Below are positions 16,983 through 20,525 of a stretch of 20,525 nucleotides of DNA, in pieces (position 1 is the first letter of the stretch; every line of letters starts with the position of its first letter). Below the pieces are notes generated by a model, which did not search any database, was not told the DNA's origin, and saw only the letters and a program-made list of their open reading frames with translations. Location: positions 1 through 20,525 of IMG/VR virus record IMGVR_UViG_3300027969_000493; one strand, written 5' to 3'. The position numbers and the translations under genes are program-made. The DNA comes from a virus.

Positions 16983-17920
16983 TTAAATGTCACCTCTCCC
17001 ATGATCTGTGCCACGCAAGCAGCAAGGTTGACTTCCTGGTTAACGACGAATGCTGCCTTGTGTTGGTAATCCGCAAGGATATACACGAGTGAAGGTATGC
17101 TGTCAGTAGTGACCTTCTCTGATGCAACTGAATACAACTTAGCGCAGAACTCGTCAAAAGTCAGTTCAGGATTCTCACCGATCCACTTACGAGCACCTGT
17201 GAAGTTACGATCCTTGATCATCTCGATTAGTTTCTCTACTGACGAGTCAACATTGACTGACAGCATACCAGTATCAATAGCACCTGTTCCTGCATAGCGT
17301 TGTAGTTCGTTCAACACTCGACGCCAATCAGGGAAGTAACGCTTCATAACTTCTGCAACAACTTTCTTGTCAAAAGGAATACCTTCTTGATCAAGGATGT
17401 AGTTGATACGTTTCAAAAATTGTTGTGCAATAGGTTGACGATCTTCTTTTGCAAGACGGAAATCAACAATTGAGCAACGAGAATGCAGCGGTTGAATGAT
17501 TTTGTTTTTGTAGTTACAAGTTAGAATGAATCCACAGTTATTCGAGAATTCTTCCATGAAGTTACGCAATGCAGGTTGTACTGATTGCGGGTTCAAGTAA
17601 TCTGCTTCATCAAGGATCACATACTTGCGACCACCAGAGAACGATACACTAGATGCGAAGTTAGTAATCTCATTACGCAAAGTGTCGATCAAGCGACCTT
17701 CATTCGATCCGTTAATGACAAGACAATCAGCACCGATCTCCTCAATCATGGCACGAGCAATTGTAGTTTTACCTACACCCGCACTACCTGATAGAATCAT
17801 GTTAGGAATATCTTTTTTATCAACAAATGTTTGAAACGCTTGCTTCACCTTCTCAGGAAGGATAGTTTCTGCGACAGTGTGAGGACGATATTTTTCAACC
17901 CAGAGAAATTCAGTATTCAT
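16979..17920 (-). CDS. 44: Clamp loader large subunit gp44 (AAA+ ATPase)
   Basis: ATPase that opens and loads gp45 with gp62. 313 aa from the chosen ATG (17918-17920), against 319 in T4. GGAG lies 9 nt before it; an in-frame TTG 6 codons upstream is a worse start. Motifs: N-terminal LWVEKYRP typical of clamp loaders, Walker A GSAGVGKT (45-52), Walker B ILDEAD (102-107), sensor 1 TCNY and the SRC arginine finger in HSRCSI (146-151). All catalytic residues are intact. Its own promoter lies within the gp45-gp44 gap. Confidence 0.97.
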   Translation of the reverse strand: MNTEFLWVEKYRPHTVAETILPEKVKQAFQTFVDKKDIPNMILSGSAGVGKTTIARAMIEEIGADCLVINGSNEGRLIDTLRNEITNFASSVSFSGGRKYVILDEADYLNPQSVQPALRNFMEEFSNNCGFILTCNYKNKIIQPLHSRCSIVDFRLAKEDRQPIAQQFLKRINYILDQEGIPFDKKVVAEVMKRYFPDWRRVLNELQRYAGTGAIDTGMLSVNVDSSVEKLIEMIKDRNFTGARKWIGENPELTFDEFCAKLYSVASEKVTTDSIPSLVYILADYQHKAAFVVNQEVNLAACVAQIMGEVTFK

Positions 17921-17940
17921 AATATATGCTCCATGCAATC

Positions 17941-17989
17941 AAAAAGTTAGGTGTAGCATCATCATAGACGCTACACCCTTGTTTGTCAA
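17941..17989 (-). promoter_or_regulatory. Sigma70 promoter of gene 44 inside an inverted repeat
   Basis: Minus strand TTGACA (17984-17989), 17 bp, TATGAT (17961-17966). The -35 overlaps the TGA stop of gene 45. The -10 lies in the loop of a perfect 7-bp inverted repeat GTGTAGC/GCTACAC (17951-17957, 17970-17976), which is followed after CTAAC by five T's. The same DNA may thus act as promoter, operator and weak gp45 terminator. Confidence 0.75.
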
Positions 17990-18666
17990 GCCTCGAATTT
18001 GCTTGCTTTTGCTTCTAGTGCAATCCAGTATTCAACGTCAATGACAGTGTTGCCTTTGAAGTGTGACATACCCTTTGAAGTAATCTGCACATTATAGTCC
18101 TGCGAAATTAACTTCAAGTTCTCTGCTTTGAATACTAGATGGAACTTCTTGTCAGTTTTACCTACTTTGATTCTGAAACTGTCACCATTCAGATTCTTAC
18201 TGTCAGTGACTTGCAACCACAGATCATCACGATCACCTGCGACTGCGATTTCAGGCATACCTAATGCACCTAATGCACGCTGAACATCAGCAAGGTGAAC
18301 TGCACTCAATATGAACTCAACATCAATGGAAGGCAATACGAGATCTTTTTCTGGGGGAACAATAATCGTATTGACGTCTGCATATCGGTATTCTAGTTCA
18401 CGGCCATCGCTTTTCATACAAACTGATTTGTCGCCAAATTCAAGATCTGGATTGTCAAACAAAGTCATGACACCAATGAAACGTGATAGGTCGAAGATAG
18501 CAAACTGCTTCTCGAAGATTTGGTCGATGCGTGCTTTTGCAAGCACGCTCTTTGTTGGTGAAACTGTTGCCAAAACATTACCTGCCTTGAACAACAGTGA
18601 CGGGTTGATTGAAGAGAAGTTCTTCATGACGCTAAGCGTCTTTGGTTCAATTTTCATAACTGACAT
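17986..18666 (-). CDS. 45: Sliding clamp gp45
   Basis: Trimeric ring that tethers gp43 to DNA and, in T4, also activates late transcription. At 226 aa it is very close to T4 gp45 (228 aa). Recognised by length, by its place ahead of gp44 and by segments such as LSVMKNFSSINPSLLFKAGNVL, RFIGVMTLFDNPDLEF and the C-terminal DVEYWIALEA. AAAGGAAAC precedes the ATG. Presence of gp45 together with late promoters fits the T4 late-transcription scheme, although gp33 and gp55 are not in this window. Confidence 0.94.
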   Translation of the reverse strand: MSVMKIEPKTLSVMKNFSSINPSLLFKAGNVLATVSPTKSVLAKARIDQIFEKQFAIFDLSRFIGVMTLFDNPDLEFGDKSVCMKSDGRELEYRYADVNTIIVPPEKDLVLPSIDVEFILSAVHLADVQRALGALGMPEIAVAGDRDDLWLQVTDSKNLNGDSFRIKVGKTDKKFHLVFKAENLKLISQDYNVQITSKGMSHFKGNTVIDVEYWIALEAKASKFEA

Positions 18667-18684
18667 AATATAGTTTCCTTTAAA

Positions 18685-19551
18685 TTACTTCTTTTTCTTA
18701 AGACGATTCTTGATCATCGCATCGCCGTCCGCAGTTGCTGATGCACCTACTGCAGCAAGGTCAGCAAGAGAACCGCCGAAGATATAAGTGCCAACGTGCT
18801 GCAACTTAATCCATGGGCAGAGCCAATTCTGCAAACCAATCTCCTGAACTTTCTGACAGAACCAATAATCTTCTGACAAATAACGCTTCGACTTCGGATC
18901 AATCTCTGCCTGGAAATATTGCATGATTTCACGAGTGCCATCAAAGTGTTCTGTGCGAACATGATCTGGTTTGTAATAGTATTGCGGGAATGCTTCTGCA
19001 AACTTAAGCATTGTCTTCTTGCGGATCATCATGAATCCGGTGCCTGATTCTAGAACTTCAACTGGTTCATTGATCGGAATCGAACCTGCGCCGCTCTTGG
19101 GATTGAACACATAATCACCAACGAATTTGTCAAGGTTGTTTGCATCTTCATCAGCAAAACCTTTGTCAACTGCCATCTTGACTTTTTCCCATGAAATGCA
19201 CTTCTTGGGATAAGGACCCGAGATAATGTCATAAGGAGATTCGTCATCTGCCATCGCAAGCATTGCAATAACGTCTTGTGGGTTGAACCCGATGTCTGAG
19301 TCGATAAACATCAAGTGAGTGCAATCGCTGCGAACAAATTCATCACAGCAATAGTTACGAGCACGAGTAATCAACGACTCGTTAAACAGAAAATACATCT
19401 GCAAACCGATGCCATAGTGAGTGCATAATGCAGTCAAATCAGCGACAGAACGGGCAAACATACCCGCACACTGTCCGCCATACATCGGCGTCGCTAAAAA
19501 TAGTTTGCGTTTACGCAGTTCTTCTACCGGCACCTTAATTTCAATAGCCAT
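18685..19551 (-). CDS. Glycosyltransferase, GT-A fold
   Basis: 288 aa from the ATG at 19549-19551, which has AAGGAG 9 nt upstream; an in-frame start 27 nt earlier would overlap the kinase gene and lacks this site. The N-terminal region KLFLATPMYGGQ starts the nucleotide-sugar-binding fold. The DSD metal motif is at 84-86 in THLMFIDSDIGF, and later LSEDYWFCQKVQEIG gives the acidic acceptor-side motif. Such enzymes in T4-like phages may modify DNA bases or surface glycans; the substrate cannot be told from sequence. The tail ends in four lysines. It lies between dNMP kinase and gp45. Confidence 0.85.
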   Translation of the reverse strand: MAIEIKVPVEELRKRKLFLATPMYGGQCAGMFARSVADLTALCTHYGIGLQMYFLFNESLITRARNYCCDEFVRSDCTHLMFIDSDIGFNPQDVIAMLAMADDESPYDIISGPYPKKCISWEKVKMAVDKGFADEDANNLDKFVGDYVFNPKSGAGSIPINEPVEVLESGTGFMMIRKKTMLKFAEAFPQYYYKPDHVRTEHFDGTREIMQYFQAEIDPKSKRYLSEDYWFCQKVQEIGLQNWLCPWIKLQHVGTYIFGGSLADLAAVGASATADGDAMIKNRLKKKK

Positions 19552-19552
19552 A

Positions 19553-20173
19553 TTATAGGACTCCTTGTTTAAATTCATTTAGTTTAGTTTTTAAATCTTC
19601 AATGGTGCCGTTGTTTTCAATGACACGATCAAACTCGTATCCACAAAGTGAATATTCAGAACGATGGACCGTAGGATATAATAATGACATACTATTTGTG
19701 TTTGTCAAGTTATCTTTTGCAGCAGTTTCAAACCATAAAGGTTCAGGACCACGGACCACACGAATAGTGTGACCGCCCATTTTTTTAATAATTCTAGATT
19801 CATTGGGAAAGCGCATATCAGTAATAACATAATTACTGTCAGGATCTTCTGTGATTATCTTCTCAACAACATAGACCCATAGATTGGGATCGAATACATC
19901 ACGACCTGCTTCGGTACCCATGAGTTGCATCATGTAGCGAGGTGTTACCTCATATCCGAATTTGCTTGTCCAGTATTCGTCTGTTTTTTCACGAAAGTAT
20001 CGACTTGCTATCGAGTCACCTTCGAGCAGTTCACGAGGCCATTTGAAAATAGCAGAAACTGCATCTTTAACGGCATCAGCAAATGCGATTGCTTTGAATC
20101 CGTGTTCTTGTACTAGAATGTCACCTAGTGTTCCTTTACCGGAACCTAAAAATCCTGCAATACCAATAATCAT
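19553..20173 (-). CDS. 1: Deoxynucleoside monophosphate kinase, T4 gp1-like
   Basis: Phosphorylates dNMPs to dNDPs to supply the fork, and may accept modified nucleotides. 206 aa from the ATG at 20171-20173. Walker A GFLGSGKGT at residues 7-15, ITDMRFPNE in the central core (the R and E typical of this family) and a C-terminal helix. T4 gp1 is 241 aa. The ATG overlaps the stop of the upstream gene (TGATG), implying coupling. Ribosome site CGGTG is modest. Confidence 0.88.
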   Translation of the reverse strand: MIIGIAGFLGSGKGTLGDILVQEHGFKAIAFADAVKDAVSAIFKWPRELLEGDSIASRYFREKTDEYWTSKFGYEVTPRYMMQLMGTEAGRDVFDPNLWVYVVEKIITEDPDSNYVITDMRFPNESRIIKKMGGHTIRVVRGPEPLWFETAAKDNLTNTNSMSLLYPTVHRSEYSLCGYEFDRVIENNGTIEDLKTKLNEFKQGVL

Positions 20174-20525
20174 CAATCACCGAAATAATAAGGGTTTTCC
20201 TTTGTCTGAAATGAATACAAAGGTGTCAATTTGTTCTTGAACGGGTTGAAATCAAACATCGTATTGGGTTCTGTTGCAACCGAATTTTCGAATTTAGTTG
20301 ATGATATTGTGCTGTGTGAGTCAATGAACATAGGACTTATTTCATTCCTGAATAATCTCAACTCACGCATATCATTATACCACAAACACGAAAATGTTCC
20401 GTCAATGTCATCAAGCGAACCACCTGCAATCAGATGATGCAATAGTATATATGTGTCCCAAGTTGACTTCATCTGATATTTTTCACGCAGACGTTCAACT
20501 TCTTTTTCTTTGATGATACCATTGT
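20173..20525 (-). CDS. C-terminal part of a probable class-II glutamine amidotransferase-like protein (partial)
   Basis: The frame is open to the window's right edge, so the N-terminus with its catalytic Cys is outside. The visible part, KSTWDTYILLHHLIAGGSLD, then GTFSCLWY, RLFRNEISPMF, TISSTKFENS and EPNTMFDFN, matches the glutaminase (Ntn-hydrolase) domain order: the DTxxLxxL helix, a GxFA strand, the R..SP motif and the A/SSExxA-like strand. Such proteins occur in large phages, but their acceptor is usually unknown. Assignment is by remembered pattern, so moderate. An internal ATG at 20472 is not needed as start. Confidence 0.6.
   Translation of the reverse strand, partial: NGIIKEKEVERLREKYQMKSTWDTYILLHHLIAGGSLDDIDGTFSCLWYNDMRELRLFRNEISPMFIDSHSTISSTKFENSVATEPNTMFDFNPFKNKLTPLYSFQTKENPYYFGD

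Overview
This window is a piece of a T4-like myovirus (tailed phage) genome. Every gene I can support lies on the minus strand, so transcription runs from high to low coordinates. The host is probably a Gram-negative, proteobacterium-like cell. Evidence: consensus sigma70 promoters (TTGACA, 17-bp spacer, TATAAT-like), AAGGAG-type ribosome binding sites, and tRNA genes that encode their own CCA ends. T4-type late promoters ([T/C]ATAAATA) occur seven times on the minus strand, at gene ends or between genes, and I found none on the plus strand.

Right part (about 15.7-20.5 kb, first transcribed): the 3' end of a probable class-II glutamine-amidotransferase-like gene, dNMP kinase (gp1-like), a GT-A-fold glycosyltransferase, sliding clamp gp45, clamp loader gp44, a small Cys-rich protein, clamp loader gp62, the translational repressor RegA and a small unknown protein. 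Left part (0.2-5.7 kb): B-family DNA polymerase gp43, a small conserved protein, recombinase UvsX, replicative helicase gp41 and a small unknown protein. Together they form the T4 replisome in T4 gene order (45-44-62-regA-43-uvsX-41).

The middle (about 5.7-15.7 kb) splits this normally tight block between regA and gene 43. It holds about 28 recognisable tRNA genes that together cover all 20 amino acids, several degraded or odd tRNA-like elements, and structured RNA spacers between the tRNAs. Interspersed are small accessory genes: Hsp20, a YkuK-like RNase H-fold protein, a TagD-like cytidylyltransferase, a YqiA-like esterase, a possible internal head protein, an HNH endonuclease, a PAAR spike-tip protein, an RlpA-like cell-wall protein and several tiny ORFs.

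The most unusual part is how the tRNA array seems to be controlled and built. A sigma70 promoter just after the 76-codon gene (15697-15725) starts a roughly 170-nt leader. The leader carries a possible 25-codon peptide and mutually exclusive hairpins, one of them a strong intrinsic terminator (15522-15554), ahead of the array: a candidate attenuator. Downstream, tRNAs alternate with roughly 65-120-nt hairpin-bounded elements. One has a 22-position stem whose G-U wobbles only work on the tRNA-coding strand, one has two hairpins with perfectly complementary loops, and two share a motif and a 7-bp closing stem. A 38-bp repeat of a tRNA-Ser 3' end brackets one small gene. These assignments rest on reading the sequence only; no database or folding program was run.
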